Assembly: GCA_031216915.1 (NCBI GenBank)
Contig: CM062289.1
Location: forward strand, 448,346,910-448,410,909
Direction: 5' to 3'
DNA from: Pictodentalium vernedei
Lineage: Eukaryota > Mollusca > Scaphopoda > Dentaliida > Dentaliidae
DNA: 64,000 nucleotides
Each line of letters begins with the position of its first letter. Positions within the stretch are counted from its first letter, which is position 1. The notes beneath the pieces were generated by a model. That model saw only the letters and a program-made list of their open reading frames with translations, did no database searches and was not told the origin of the DNA. The position numbers were made by a program, and so were the translations under genes. This document shows positions 1 through 11,420 of the stretch, piece by piece.

Positions 1-385
1 AGTAATAAACAGAGTAATCACTTGACTGGAATTCGCACGCTCGTGTTTGTACAATGTCCCTCACCTCTCATGAATTATTTCACGAAACCAGTCCAGTCAA
101 GCGATTACTCTCTATTTAATGGCATTTTCAATTTTGTCGTATTCCATGACCCCACAGCATAAAAGACTGGTGGCTTTACAGTGATTTCAAGTCCAGTCTT
201 GGCTCCCGGTAGAGCCAGCCAGATCTTGGCTAGAGATCATTGCCATGGTAATCTAGCTACTCTCTGCAGGAGTTTCTTATGATTGCATTTTTTGGCTCCT
301 GTTCTGAGGGTCATGAGGTACTGATAGTCAGAAATAGGCTTGAGAGGAATAATAGAGATTAGAAAGTATTACTTTTTTCTTTTAG
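1..385. repeat. Intron sequence with two foldbacks
   Basis: Positions 12-30 and 94-112 form a ~19 bp inverted repeat (agagtaatcacttgactgg) with a loop of about 60 bases. Positions 143-250 hold a diverged copy of a foldback family built on 'aagtcttggct' and its complement, seen again near 17315, 27788, 28890, 41245 and 47766. The acceptor of exon 1 (tttag) closes the stretch. No coding sequence seen. Confidence 0.6.
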
Positions 386-543
386 TCTGATGATGTAGTG
401 CAACTTCTTGAGACACAAGAATTGTACGAATTGGATCCAGTACAAAAGCTGCAGCTGTTGAAGGCTCTGTGTCTGAGAATAATGGGATCATATTCTGTTC
501 AAGATTACATGGAAGAAAAACAGAGAGATGCTTCAAAACTCTG
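386..543 (+). CDS. BAZ1B: BAZ1B-like exon 1 of window: WHIM1 region
   Basis: The acceptor is cttttag and the donor is gtatgt, and the exon ends two bases into a Trp codon. The 52 full codons read SDDVVQLLETQELYELDPVQ, then a helical stretch with LLKALC, then SYSVQDYMEEKQRDASKLW. The pattern of a short acidic linker, an L-P turn, a Leu-rich helix and a charged helix is the WHIM1 motif that follows the DDT domain in ISWI-partner proteins. WHIM1 helps form the surface that binds ISWI and linker DNA. Earlier exons are upstream of the window. Confidence 0.9.
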
Positions 544-588
544 GTATGTTTTTGGTCATGCACTGGGTCCCACTGGATTGGCTACTGC

Positions 589-816
589 TTAACCCTTTAC
601 CTAACACGAAAGGCAGACGACACTTGCAAACAAAATTCTTGAATAACTATTTTTTGCATCAAAACATAGCTTATCGCCTCTCATTGGAATGAGCTCATTC
701 CAGTGACAGTTTGTAAGCAATATTTTTGAGACAAAAAATGAAAAAAATAATGAAAATTGAATGGTGATATTTGTGAATGGCACTTGGTGGTTTGGACGAT
801 TATGTTAGAGAGTTAA
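589..816. mobile_element. TTAA-flanked palindromic MITE (family A1)
   Basis: The copy starts TTAACCCTTTACCTAAC and ends GTTAGAGAGTTAA, so TTAA borders both sides as in piggyBac-type insertions. The interior is a long inverted repeat around 'cattggaatgagctcattcca'-type sequence, with arms containing catagcttat and tttttgagac. It begins 45 bp after the donor of exon 1. This is the first of about 20 copies of the family in the window. Confidence 0.75.
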
Positions 817-880
817 AGGAATAACCCTCTTAATAGCACATGTCTAAATTTCCATTCAAAAGCTGTTGAATCAATTCCTG

Positions 881-1130
881 TTAACTGGTAAAGTGCTAAG
901 TTATTTTTGGTCCTGGAAATTTCTTTGTACATCTTTGCCTTGTTACAATTTATGGGAGAGTGCCTATAGGCACTCTCCCATAAATTGTGACAAGGCAAAT
1001 CCTAACAGATAAAATAATATCACTTCAAAGATAATATGAAGCACATCCACGGAATATGAAGCCTTTAAATTGCAATACCGGGACTTCAGAATAAAGCCCA
1101 AATATGGGCTTCCAGCACTCTACCAGTTAA
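881..1130. mobile_element. TTAA-flanked foldback MITE (family D)
   Basis: The element is bordered by TTAA, with termini TTAACTGGTAAAGTGCT and AGCACTCTACCAGTTAA. Its centre is a hairpin of about 28 bp arms (acaatttatgggagagtgcc and complement, 947-1003). Related copies lie at 26750-26952, 48087-48330 and 57926-58141. The copy interrupted by a hAT element at 60146-62889 shares its flanks. Confidence 0.7.
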
Positions 1131-2276
1131 GGCCATACAAAGTTGATTTTCTGTTTCTCAGGCCATTTTTTCCAAAAAAGCATGCGGCCGGGCGGGTTTT
1201 TTTTTTTTCTTTTTCTTTTCTCCCCGAGAGGTTGTTTGTGGTAATTTGACCCCCATCCAAACGCCTGGTGGACCACGCAAAATTTCGCAAATATATTGGT
1301 TATTCACCACAGGGGTGTTGGGTCGTAAATGAAGTGGGGTTTGAATGTTTGTTTTTTCAGTGAAACGTGAAAATTATAACACAAGACGAAAGTCACGAAA
1401 CGCCTCGTGGGTGAAACGTCTCGGGTTGAAACGTCTCTGGGACAAATCAAATGTCGAAGTGCCAACTTTCAGAGATTTATTTTACAAAAAAAAAAAATCC
1501 TTTCACAACCTGCCTAATAAAATCGTGAGTCGCAATTTTTCCCCATTATATTCAAAATTATCACAACCCATTTGAACGGGCAGTTCATCCAAAAATCATA
1601 TTTCTTTTAAATCTGAAAATGAAATACAAAACGAATGTTTGCGTGTTTTTATTAACCAATTCGTCCGCACATACCTGCCTATATGCAATTTATTTTCAAC
1701 TATGACTGTTACTTTTATATCAAGCAACGGTTACTATTAGTTATCCAATTATCCTGCATCTCAAATGCATTTATTTAAATTAACTGGGAAACTCGTAACG
1801 GTTTCAAATAACAGTACACAAATTCCCAATGACGGCCATTCACAATACAAATGTTACTAAAAATAAATGCCAGGAGACTGTGTTCCATTCAACATAGCAC
1901 CTGACTTTGCAGACTTTCTGAGGTTTGGTGCGAATCAAATGTGGTGTGAATCGACCATTCCCCTTTGTGACTGTTTGTTGTCAGACTGAAAGACACCTTC
2001 CTTCTTGCTGTCATTATGACTTACCTTTTACAGAATAAAACACTTTCTGTCGTGAATATTGCTAAAACCCACCCACTTTATTCAGGTATGATGTAGAAAA
2101 AGCTTGAAGTGTGTTAATTTAAAATTTGCGAACGCATCGATATCGATTTACCGAAATGAGCACAATATCTCAAATTTTTTTGGAAGATTTTTTTGGTGTC
2201 ATAAAAAGGTTGCATGTGCACCAAAAGTGACCATGCTCGCAGGCCTGAGAAACAGAGGTTCTTTTTTTTATAGCCT
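1131..2276. mobile_element. Element with CTGTTTCTCAGGCC ends (family H)
   Basis: The left part (1140-1175) carries tttctgtttctcaggcc and the right part (2243-2258) carries ggcctgagaaacag, an inverted terminal motif also seen at 19910/20260 and 36712/37000. The interior has poly-T/C stretches and no convincing ORF. The 76-codon ORF at 1345-1575 has no recognisable similarity and looks like chance. Exact borders are uncertain. Confidence 0.45.
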
Positions 2277-2396
2277 AAGTAAAATAAAATGAATATTATG
2301 ATTGGGAATTTTTTTTACTGCAAGTCCAAAGTTTCCAGTTATACAGATCTTGTTGGCCTTGATACTGCCAACACAGTACATGGAGAGTGGAATACC

Positions 2397-2957
2397 AGGC
2401 CTGGCAATCTGAAAACTCAAGGAATGCAAAACAGTTGCCCTCCTCAGATTGCTTGGGAGTGCAATTGCACCTGAAATTTTCAAGGCAAAAATTGTACATG
2501 TATGCTATTTTGGTTATATTCACTTCAAGGTATTAATATTGTGACTGAAAATTTGTACTACATTCAGCTACACAGTGGAAAACATTTACACACACATCTT
2601 CTCATTATTCAAAATGTTGCATTCAGTTCTTATGTGACTGTCTTCTACGCTCAAAATCTAGCGAAATGCGACACAGAATGGGTCATAAATTATTTTGAAT
2701 CAATGCAACATTGACCAATCATTCCCTTAGTTCTAATGTGTTCTCTGTGCCAGTAGGCTGCCAGTAGGCACAGAGAACACATTGGAACTCAGGGAACAAA
2801 ATAATAAATAGATTTAGAAAATAATAGATTTTAAAGGCAGCCCCAAACAGGCTGGCATTCCAGAAAATCAAGGCGTGCAAAAAAATTGCCCTCTTCAATT
2901 TTTTCTAGGCGTGCAGTAGCGTGCAGCACTTCTGCACTTCTAAAGAATGCCAGGCCT
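2397..2957. mobile_element. Non-autonomous hAT-like element
   Basis: The termini are AGGCCTGGCAATCTG on the left and AATGCCAGGCCT on the right. They are flanked by ggaatacc (2389-2396) and ggattacc (2958-2965), an 8 bp target duplication with one mismatch. This matches hAT rules. A second palindrome (2727-2801) sits inside. A relative with the same termini is at 31195-31617. Confidence 0.65.
2727..2801. repeat. Palindrome of family E (gttccaatgtgttctctgtgcc)
   Basis: An inverted repeat with arms of about 35 bp folds around the centre gccagtaggctgccagtaggc. The same foldback occurs at 5024-5092 and 30616-30706. Confidence 0.7.
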
Positions 2958-2972
2958 GGATTACCAATAAAA

Positions 2973-3225
2973 CAGGGTTTCCGTGGGCCTTGAAAAGTCT
3001 TAAAGAGTATGGAATTTGAAAGAAAAAATTCAAGGCCTTGAAAAGTCTTGAATTTGAAGGCTGGGCCTTGAAAAGTCATTTCTAAATATGTAACATACTT
3101 GTAGTGCGAATAGTCTTGAAAAGTCTTGAATTTTGTTTTTTCCATCATTGAAAAGTCTTGAATTTGCATTGAAAAGGGTATGGAAAAGTTTTGAATTTAC
3201 CCCCCTGAAAAGTGCAGGAACCCTG
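2973..3225. mobile_element. Short element with CAGGGTT ends and internal repeats
   Basis: The ends are CAGGGTTTCCGTG and TGCAGGAACCCTG, a hAT-style terminal inverted repeat. The interior is a run of degenerate units of ccttgaaaagtcttgaattt. No clean target duplication was seen. A similar left end (cagggttcccgcacctcct) starts at 63871 and runs off the window. Confidence 0.5.
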
Positions 3226-3362
3226 TAAACAGGAAAGGGCAGTTTATTCGCTGATAAAATTCTGTGAAATGGCATAAGAGACGGTCACTGATTCATTTCC
3301 TGGTTGCACCTCTTGATTATAAAGCACATGAGATTCCATGAAAAAGTTCATTTTGTGAACTA

Positions 3363-3814
3363 CCGTATTTACTCTATGTATTGGGACACTCTATGATTTG
3401 GGACACACATTTGTTCCAGAAAACTATATTTTTTTTATGCTCCAAAGTTTGGGACATTCAGATTTGTTTCCAGTTGGCCCGTCGCTAGTAGCAGACGACA
3501 CTCATAAAAAAAATTCTTGAGTAACTAAAAATGTTCATTTTTTGCTTCCAAAACATAGCATATGATCCCTCATTGGAACGTGCGCAATGCGCTTGTTCCA
3601 ATGAGGGATCATAAGCTATTTTTTGGAAGCAAAAAATGAAAATATAAAAAAAATTGGACGGCGATTTTCATATATAGTGATGGAAAACGAATCACACACA
3701 ACTTTATTCAGCATCAAATCAAGACCAGGCTGTGTTCTTTCCCCATTTTTTAAGAATTGGGACACCTGTGAAAATAGTTATTTTTAGCTGTCCCAATACA
3801 TAGAGTAAATACGG
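3363..3814. mobile_element. TA-flanked MITE (family C), copy 1
   Basis: The termini are CCGTATTTACTCTATGTATT and its complement, flanked by TA on both sides as in Tc1/mariner insertions. The inner part is a diverged version of the family A palindrome: gcagacgacact, cttccaaaacatagc, then ccctcattggaacg and its complement. Copies 2-4 are at 4122-4575, 33605-34279 and 51232-51700. Confidence 0.8.
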
Positions 3815-4121
3815 TACAAACTGAACAAACGTCAACATTATGGACATTATGAAGACTTAAGAAGTTGCAATGAAGTGGTTGTTTCTATTCGGGCATGCAA
3901 CTTTGAGAAGAAAAAACTTCTTAGTTTATACATATTTTGATGCTCACTATTATTTAAAACATGAGTAACAGAGCACTTACCCATACATCGGAGGTGAGTG
4001 GACGCGACCTTAGGCTTGAAGGTGTTAAAGAAGTTCCCCAAAAGGGTGTCTAGAACCATGCAAAGTACCGATAAGCAATTGCAAGATTGCAAAGATAGTG
4101 TATCATAAAACACTGAGAGTA

Positions 4122-4575
4122 CCATATTTACTCTATGTATTGGGACACTCTATGATTTGGGACACACATTTTTTCCAGAAAACTATTTTTTTTTTACTCC
4201 AAAGTTTGGGACATTCAGGATATTTGTTTCCAGTTGGTCCGTCGCTAGTAGCAGACGACACTCATAAAAAAAATTCTTGAGTAACTAAAAATTTTCATTT
4301 GTTGCTTCCAAAATATAGTCTATGATCCCTCATTGGAACGAGCGCAATACGCTCGTTCCAATGAGGGATCATAAGCTATGTTTTGGAAGCAAAAAAATAA
4401 AATATAAAAAAAAATTGGACGCCGATTTTCGTATATAGTGATGGAAAACGAATCACACACAACTTTATTCAGCATCAAATCAAGACCAGGCTCTGTTCTT
4501 TCCCCATTTTCTAAGAATTGGGACACCTGTGAAAATAATTATTTTTAGCTGTCCCAATACATAGAGTAACTACGG
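4122..4575. mobile_element. TA-flanked MITE (family C), copy 2
   Basis: It has the same layout and orientation as copy 1, with ccatatttactctatgtatt on the left, agagtaactacgg on the right and TA on both sides. The central palindrome at about 4320-4385 is nearly perfect (gatccctcattggaacgagc and complement). Confidence 0.8.
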
Positions 4576-4577
4576 TA

Positions 4578-5578
4578 CATGTTATCTCCAAAAGCCCCAG
4601 GAATATCATTGACTATAAATAGACTTGTTTGGAAGAACCATCTGCATCTAGTTGCACTGCTTTGAATTATCAGTTATTTTACAATAATGAATGCCAGAGA
4701 AAGCTAACAATGACATGGCAATATTACAATAATTTTAGATATATATATTTGTCCCTGTACCCCAATAAATTCTGTCTTTTGATTAGTCAGAATGCTTTGG
4801 ACAAATAGCCATGACAAAAGGTGCACCCAACATCCAAGGTATATGAGAGCGTGCAACATCCAGGGTATAAGCACACGCGAAACATCGGGGGTATATGGTT
4901 TAAACAAAAACTTTCCGATTTTGCTTGCCTCGAAATAAAAATCGAACCAAAAACCTGAAAATAGTTACAAATATCAGATTTCCGACAGTACAATCATAAA
5001 AATAAAATAAGAGCAAATAATTCGTCCCCTGAGTACCTATGTGTTCTATGTGCCAGTAGGCACATAGATCACATTGGAAGTCAGGGGACGATATGTTAAC
5101 AAAATACTGTTTACTCGTTTCCTTAACGACCCAAAGGATGTAACTCTTTTGTCTTCTGCGATTATAAAAAAATAATCACGAATTTGGTCCAAGTGAATCT
5201 GGAGTTGAGAAATGCATCCACAGATTTATTTTCACTATCTTTGTATTGTATTTCAAAGGGGACAAAAACGTTATCTCTGCCAACATGTATGGTATATGGA
5301 GATTTAATACCTGGATGTCTCATTTAAACACCTTGCCTGCAGCTCGGTGTTTAAAACCGTCATCCAGGTATTAAATCTCCATATACCATACATGTTGGTG
5401 GAGATAACTTATGATGTACATATAGGTCCACTCCTAGATTATAATAGTAAATCCTTGTAATTGAATAAAAAATTAGTTTTACGAAGTTCCTCTTATTTTC
5501 AGGTCTTTTTGCTCAGATCTCTTTGGCCTCAGCAATACACTGATACAAATATTCTCTTCAAATGTCTCATTATTCTAG
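4578..5578. repeat. Intron 1 end with two hairpins
   Basis: Positions 5024-5092 are a family E palindrome (ttctatgtgccagtaggc and complement). Positions 5270-5408 form a strong hairpin with arms of roughly 50 bp (gttatctctgccaacatgta and complement) and a short loop. I see no gene in 4578-5020. The stretch ends with the exon 2 acceptor (attctag). Confidence 0.65.
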
Positions 5579-5706
5579 GAGGAAAAAAATTGCCCAGTTC
5601 AAAGAACGAAAAGATAAAAAGAAACAAGAGAAAGAGAGTGGTGAAAAGCCGACTGAAGAAAATGATACAAAGAAAGCAATAAAAACCGAAAACCCAGAAA
5701 AAGCTG
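5579..5706 (+). CDS. BAZ1B: BAZ1B-like exon 2: basic/acidic coiled-coil stretch
   Basis: The first base completes the Trp codon of exon 1. The exon reads RKKIAQFKERKDKKKQEKES, then a Lys/Glu-rich tail ending ENPEKA, with donor gtaagt. Such charged coil sequence follows WHIM1 in BAZ1B. The exon length (128) restores phase 1 for the next exon. Confidence 0.85.
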
Positions 5707-5749
5707 GTAAGTTTTATGTGCCCATTTGAAAAATGGTTGTATTATGTAA

Positions 5750-6660
5750 TCAGTCTGTCTGTCCATCTATCTGTCCATCTATCTGTCCATCCGTTAGTTA
5801 ACATTTTTGGTTTCCGATCGATAACTTCAGTTTGGACTATTTGATCTCACCCAAAGTTGGTATGTTTATTACCCAGCTAGTAATACAGGTCAGTTTCGAA
5901 TATGGGTTCTGCCCAATTATTTTTAGCTGCGACAAGCAGCTCTATATGAGGCAATGTTGGTCAGTCGGTCAGTCAGTCAGTCAGTCAGTCAGCCAGTCAG
6001 TCGATCGGTCGGTCGGTCGGTCGGTCGGTCGGTCGGTCTGTCACCAACGAGTTTAAAAACATCATAACTCCTAAAATACTTGATGGAATGACATCATACT
6101 TGGTATGCAGGTGTATCTTCATGATGTCTACAACCTCTCAATAGTGCATGTCATTCGGATAATTCTGTCACATTTATGGACTTGTCACCAAGGATTTTTT
6201 TTGTCACAGAGTTTTTTTTTGTCACCAATGAGTTTTAAAACATTGGTGTTCTACGAATCATCGCAGCTTCGGCACTGTGACAGTGCGCTCTAGTTACATG
6301 AGTTATGGCCCATTTTCGATTTAGAATTCGACCATCTATCAACATTTTTGATTTCTGACCGATAGTTCCAGTTTGTATTGTTTGATCTCATCCAAAATTG
6401 GTATGGGTATTTTCCAGCTAATAATACAGACCAAGTTTGAATATGGGTTCCCCAATTCTTTTTACATGAGTTATGGCCCTTTTTTTTAGAATTGCAATTT
6501 TGTCAGTATTGTTAACATTTTCATTTTGACAGATTAAGGGTATATCAGATATTCTTTATAAGCTAAAATTTTGTATTTTTGGAAGTACAATTCAAAATGG
6601 CTAATGGGCATGTTTAGCCATGCCTGGCAGTGCTCTTGTTATAACTTCTCCATGTTGAGA
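5750..6660 (+). mobile_element. Microsatellite-rich array element(s), pearl-like
   Basis: A (ATCTGTCC)-type run lies at 5752-5795. A head TTTTTAGCTGCGACAAGCAG opens at 5928. It is followed by CAGT then CGGT microsatellites (5960-6050). Degenerate monomers come next, with 'cttggtatg' near 6098 and 'aattggtatg' near 6395. A possible 3' hairpin gcactgtgacagtgc followed by ctctagtta lies at 6272-6295. The ORFs here follow the repeats and are not genes. Confidence 0.55.
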
Positions 6661-6786
6661 GAACTCTTTCTTGTCTGGTGCAAAATTCTCAAGTGCACAG
6701 ATTCTATGAAGGAAACAATTCTATTTGTATAAATTTGAATTTCAGTGGCCTCGCTGTTTTTGTTCTTCAGCAGGACAGGTTTTCCA

Positions 6787-7020
6787 TTAATCCTTTACCT
6801 AACTTGAAAAGCAGACGACACTTGCAAAAAAAATTCTTGAACAACTAATTTTTTGTCTCAGAAACATAGGTTATGACCCCTTGTTGGAACAAGCTTGTTC
6901 CAACGAGGGGTCGTAACCTATGTTTTTGAGACATAAAACGAAAAAATAATTAAAATTAATTGGCGATTTTTTTAGAATAGCGCTGGTTGGTTTTAGCCGT
7001 TACGTTAGGTAAAGAGTTAA
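6787..7020. mobile_element. TTAA-flanked palindromic MITE (A1), near intact
   Basis: It begins TTAATCCTTTACCTAAC and ends GTTAGGTAAAGAGTTAA. The centre is a clean inverted repeat: acataggttatgacccc, ttgttggaacaagcttgttc and complements. Confidence 0.8.
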
Positions 7021-7042
7021 CAAGGGCAGGTCTATCATTTAT

Positions 7043-7212
7043 TTTAACCCTTTGTCTAACCTGAATAGTGGCTGACACATGCATTTTCTCTTTTACAAAT
7101 TAAACATATTATTTTTTTCTTCTGAAAACCACAGCTTATAACTCCTCATTGAAACAAGCACAAGTAAGGTACCATAAGACAAAAATTGAAAAATATAATT
7201 ATGGATTACAAC
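7043..7212. mobile_element. Degraded A-family MITE
   Basis: The left end tttaaccctttgtctaacct and a worn centre (actcctcattgaaacaagc) are recognisable. The right half is eroded and ends near acaaccctttccc. Confidence 0.5.
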
Positions 7213-7349
7213 CCTTTCCCTTTGCACTCATTATATCGGTCACTACACCTCTCCTATACTACTCCCTAACAGTTCATTTGACATTCTTCTTACATCTGAT
7301 CTCTCCTGCCAATTTTTAAAAAAATTTATTTTACCTCAACTGAACATCA

Positions 7350-7613
7350 AGTATGAGCTATGGGGATGGGTTGCGATTCATCGCACATCCTACGTATATC
7401 CATAATTCCATTCATCTGTCCATCCATACATGCCCTTGTCCTTCCACAATTCCTTTAGCACATCCAACAGGCTGCATGTCTCGCCCAATCGGTTTCAAAT
7501 TTGATACATGCCTTTGGGGTAATGTCCAGATGTGAGCTCAGATATTTCCAAATTTCATTGAAAAACATGACCACTGTGTAAATTCCATTACAAGACTACA
7601 CCTCAAATTACCC
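7350..7613. repeat. Array-monomer fragment related to the 15.2-16.1 kb array
   Basis: The sequence cctttagcacatccaacagg, then a caaatttgatacatgcctttgg block, matches the ~164 bp monomers at 15230-16120. The 60-codon ORF here comes from the repeat. Confidence 0.5.
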
Positions 7614-7745
7614 TTAACCCTTGACCCAACAAATCGCTCGCATCCGCCCGCGTAATATGCAAATTCAGCAGTTGAAAAAATATTATTTTTCAAAAAATTT
7701 CATCAAAACCATATCATGTGACCCCTCATTGGAACGAGCTCGCCG
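7614..7745. mobile_element. Truncated A2-family MITE
   Basis: The left half of an A2 MITE (TTAACCCTTGACCCAAC, octamer atgcaaat, centre cctcattggaacgagctcg) is cut off at 7742. It is followed by a repeat of the preceding flank (tgtgtaaattccattacaag), so 7574-7660 and 7753-7840 are direct duplicates about 178 bp apart. Confidence 0.65.
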
Positions 7746-7791
7746 TACACAATGTGTAAATTCCATTACAAGACTACTCCTCAAATTACCC

Positions 7792-7864
7792 TTAACCCTT
7801 TACCCAACGAATCGCCCGCATCCGACCGCGTAATATGCAAATTGTGCAGTTGAAAAAATATTAT
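7792..7864. mobile_element. Left part of an A2 MITE split by a DIRS insertion
   Basis: TTAACCCTTTACCCAACG to gaaaaaatattat matches the intact copy at 39213. The remainder continues at 14847 with ttttcaaaaaatttc. Joining the two at this point gives exactly the intact wording with no base gained or lost. Confidence 0.85.
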
Positions 7865-8068
7865 ATTTTTATACTGTACCAATGACCCAGACATAGCTGG
7901 TGCTAACTCTTAAAATATAGGGCCAAACACAAATTTTGCCCCCCAATCCCCAAAATTTGCATCTAAAACTAAAGAAAAACATGTCCTGAGAGGCCCTCCA
8001 CACCTCGCCCCCACTGCGCATGCGCAGTGTCAAGGACGTTCCGAAATTGGCGCCATTAATCATTCTAA
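7865..8068 (-). repeat. DIRS left inverted terminal repeat
   Basis: This is the reverse complement of 14617-14846, identical from gtaccaatgacccagac (apart from the outermost bases) to cattctaa. The outermost 12 bases (atttttatactg) are unique to this end and reappear complemented in the internal region at about 14480-14491. Confidence 0.9.
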
Positions 8069-9204
8069 GTTTGGCCCTTCATCAGTTAACATCTGACTGA
8101 TCTTTGTGCTTTTAAATCTCAGTTTAAATGATGCCAGACACATAAATATTAGTGAAATGGTGATTCTAAGGAGGATAGAAAAGGAGGAGAGGAAAAGAAT
8201 GTGTGACAGAATATTATCAGGGCTGTAACTTAAAATTTTTTAATGAAATTATGTTAAGTTACCTATTTTCAAGGCAGCAGCCATTTTGTTGTCATTCTGA
8301 TTATTTAGTTACACTGTTTTTTCAAGTGTTTTTCCTCTCTCCCTGTCCTTTAAGTTCCCCCTTGCTATTCTCCCATGCTTTTGGCATAGTTTCTGTAATT
8401 ATTATTACTAAAATTTCTTGGGAGTTTTAGCTTAATAACAGAATGAATTCTGTTCTTTCCCCATGTTTACGTCTTCACCTACGGGTGGTTAGGCGTTGTG
8501 TTCTGCATCTACCATCTGATGTTCTGCAGTTTCTTCCCTGGAAGTCTCTGTTTTGCATCAGATGGTGTATTTTTGGTAACTGATTTCGGGCCTGGGTGCC
8601 TGGAGTCTTATTTTAGTGTTTTTACACTCATTGTTTACATTTACAACAGCCCTCTGTGTGAGGGGGGGATTTCTAAATAATAATATCTTTATGTTATTTT
8701 AATCATAACTAGATACATTATTATTGTTCGTAAGTGTTGAATAAATTGTTTAAAATACTTTTAAAATTTTTGTCCACACTTGGGCTTGGGATCCATTGGG
8801 GCTCAACGTTACTTTTCAGAAACTTGGGCTGTTCTGAAAAAATATTTTTTCAAAATATTTTGATTTCAATTATTTTTTCTATATTAATGGATCATATTAT
8901 TATTATGTATTTGATTGCCAGGGGTTAGTGCGAGTACCAGGACTTGTTTTCTTTTCTCATTGAAAGGATATTGATCAATTGTTTTAGGAGGAAGTCTTCC
9001 TCTGACCTTATTATCATTCTATATGTGGTCAGTGTACTCGCATTAACTCCTGTTCTGTATCGTATGATTTCGATGACAATATGGGAAGCGTATGTCACGG
9101 TATGTTGTTGGGGATTTGGACACTCCGGTCCTTTCCCCGCAGGGTCACTCTACTTTATCAATTTCTATTTCAGACGATCAAGATTAGGGTGATGTATCTG
9201 TGAT

Positions 9205-11420
9205 GTCTTCCATCAGTGTGCCTCCGTCGTCACAATTAATGAAGGGCTAGCGGAAAAGTGCTCTTGTAATACGCCAATTGCCTAAGAGGACCCTAGTAGG
9301 TTCGACGGCCTTTGACGTCCGCTAGCTCGCCCGGTGTAGCGTCCATTCACCGAATGGTTCGGCAGCCGGGTTCGTCCGTTGCGGTCTAGAAGGAATTTTG
9401 GGGTGATGCGAGCACTATAAAATTAACTTAATGCACACCCAGTGACGGCGGATCGGAGGGAGAACGGAGGAAGCCTTTTAGTCCGGTTCATAGCTCGTTC
9501 CGGTCCATCCGGACGGCAAGCGAGAGAGGCCCCTCTCTCGTTCAACAACATCTGGCCCCAGATGTTGTGGTACAAATGTGTTGTTAGCGGAGCATACGTC
9601 CGTCGCTCGGGACGCTCCGTTGTATAGGCAGTCCGCTGAGACTGCTAAGGCTTCCTCTTCTCATCAGCGCACACGACCGCACCTTGGCTGCGTGACCGCC
9701 GATATATTACCAGCTTCGCCGATCAAGGATTCTTCGGCGACCAGGTCACACCATCCGGCAGCCAGGGATTCGAGACCGATGGACTCCGGACGTTCGCATA
9801 GGAAGTATGCGGGAGCCATCTGATGCGGAGCTGCCCTCGGCGAAGCACCGATAGACTGCGCCTCCGCAGGTCTCGACGCCGGACATTCTTGTGCACATAG
9901 CACAGCTTATCGCAGCATCCCAGCAGCCGACAGAAACGGTGTCGGATCGAGAATTATCCGACAGCGCTGGGTCGGTAGCCGGGGACTCGAGGCCTGCAGA
10001 CTCCGGACGTTCGCATAGGAAGTGTGCGGGAGTCAACGTACACGGAGCTTCCAGCGGCAATGCATCGTAAGTCCGCTACGGCACAGGCCTCGGGAACGGA
10101 CGTGCTTTCCTTAATAGCACAGTTTATCGCAGCATCCCAGCATCAACTGAATCTGTCGCATATATTTTATCCGACGATGCTGGGTCGGGACGCTCCGCGG
10201 AAGCGGGTACGGACGTCCGAAAGTTTCATCCGGTCCGACGGGATACCGAAAGGGATTCGGTGGATTTCAAGCTTTCCCTTTCGGAACAACATATGCTGCG
10301 ATGCCGGATAAGAAACTGATAGCGTCGGTGGACTTAGAAATTTTTGGTTCGGTTCAGGGACATCGTCCCTCAGTTCCGACATAGTCCAATAATGTCACAC
10401 AAACTTTCGAATTATTGAACGACGCTATATATATTATTATTTTATGCTTGCTATCCAAGCATTTCTGGTTTCTTGTTCGAAGAGTTATGGAGATGTCTTT
10501 CAAAAGTGTGCCTCTGTCGTCATAGTTAATGAAGAGTTAGCGGCAATAAGTGCTCATGGAATATGTCTATCGCTTACGGAATGACATTCGCTAGCTCACC
10601 CGGTGTAGCATACATTCATCGAATGGTTCGGCTACCGGGTTCGTCCGTTGCGGTCTAGGAAGGAGATTTGGGTGATGCGAGCACTTTAATTACTTTAGTA
10701 CTCACCCAGTGACGGCAGATTGAGGACAGATCGGAGGAAGCCAACAACATAGGGGACCGCATGTTGTGGTTCAGATATTTTACATTCGGAGCATATGTCC
10801 GTTGCTCGGGACGCTCCGTTATATTGACAGTCCGAGAGACTGTCTTTAATGCTTCCTCTTCCTCACAGCAGGGCACACGACCGCACATTGGCTACGTGAC
10901 CTCGAGTATCCGATCAGTTTCGACATTCAGTGATTCCACAGCGAATAGGTCGCGCCATCCGGTAGCCAAGGGACACGAGGCCTATACACTCCGTTCGCTC
11001 GCATATTGGAAGTATGCACGGGGTATCGATCTCGGAGCTTCCTGCGGCAATGCATCGTAAGACCGCTGCTCCTCAGGCCTCGGTGACGGACGTGCTATCC
11101 GAGTTAGCACAGTTGTTTCGCAGCATCCCAGCAATTGACGGTTTCTCGGTCGAATCAGGAATTATCCGACGGCGCTGGGTCGGTGCGGTCCGCGGTTGCA
11201 TCAAGCTACGGACGACCGAACGCTTTATAGGGTCCGACAGGATGGCGAAAGGGATTCGAAAGATTTCGAGTTTTCCCTTTAGTAGTATCGGAAGATGCCT
11301 TTCATATCTTCTGGCATTTCTTCCAGTGATTATTTTTCGGACTTCATTGCTGCGATCTTGGATAAGAGACTTATAGCGTCATTGGACTCGGATTTTTCGA
11401 TCGGTACAGGGACTTTGTCC
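9205..11420 (+). pseudogene. DIRS GAG-like region, tandemly duplicated and broken
   Basis: Block 9205-10430 and block 10490-11480 are diverged tandem copies. Both open with gatgtctt..agtgtgcctc, pass gctagct(c)gcccggtgtagc, and end with the gacgctatata motif. Inside the first block a ~215 bp unit (actccggacgttcgcatagg) is itself repeated at 9783 and 10000. Translated pieces such as KYAGAI and the Ser/Ala-rich MHRKTAAPQASVTDVLS look like a DIRS ORF1, but no frame stays open. Start and end are approximate. Confidence 0.6.
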
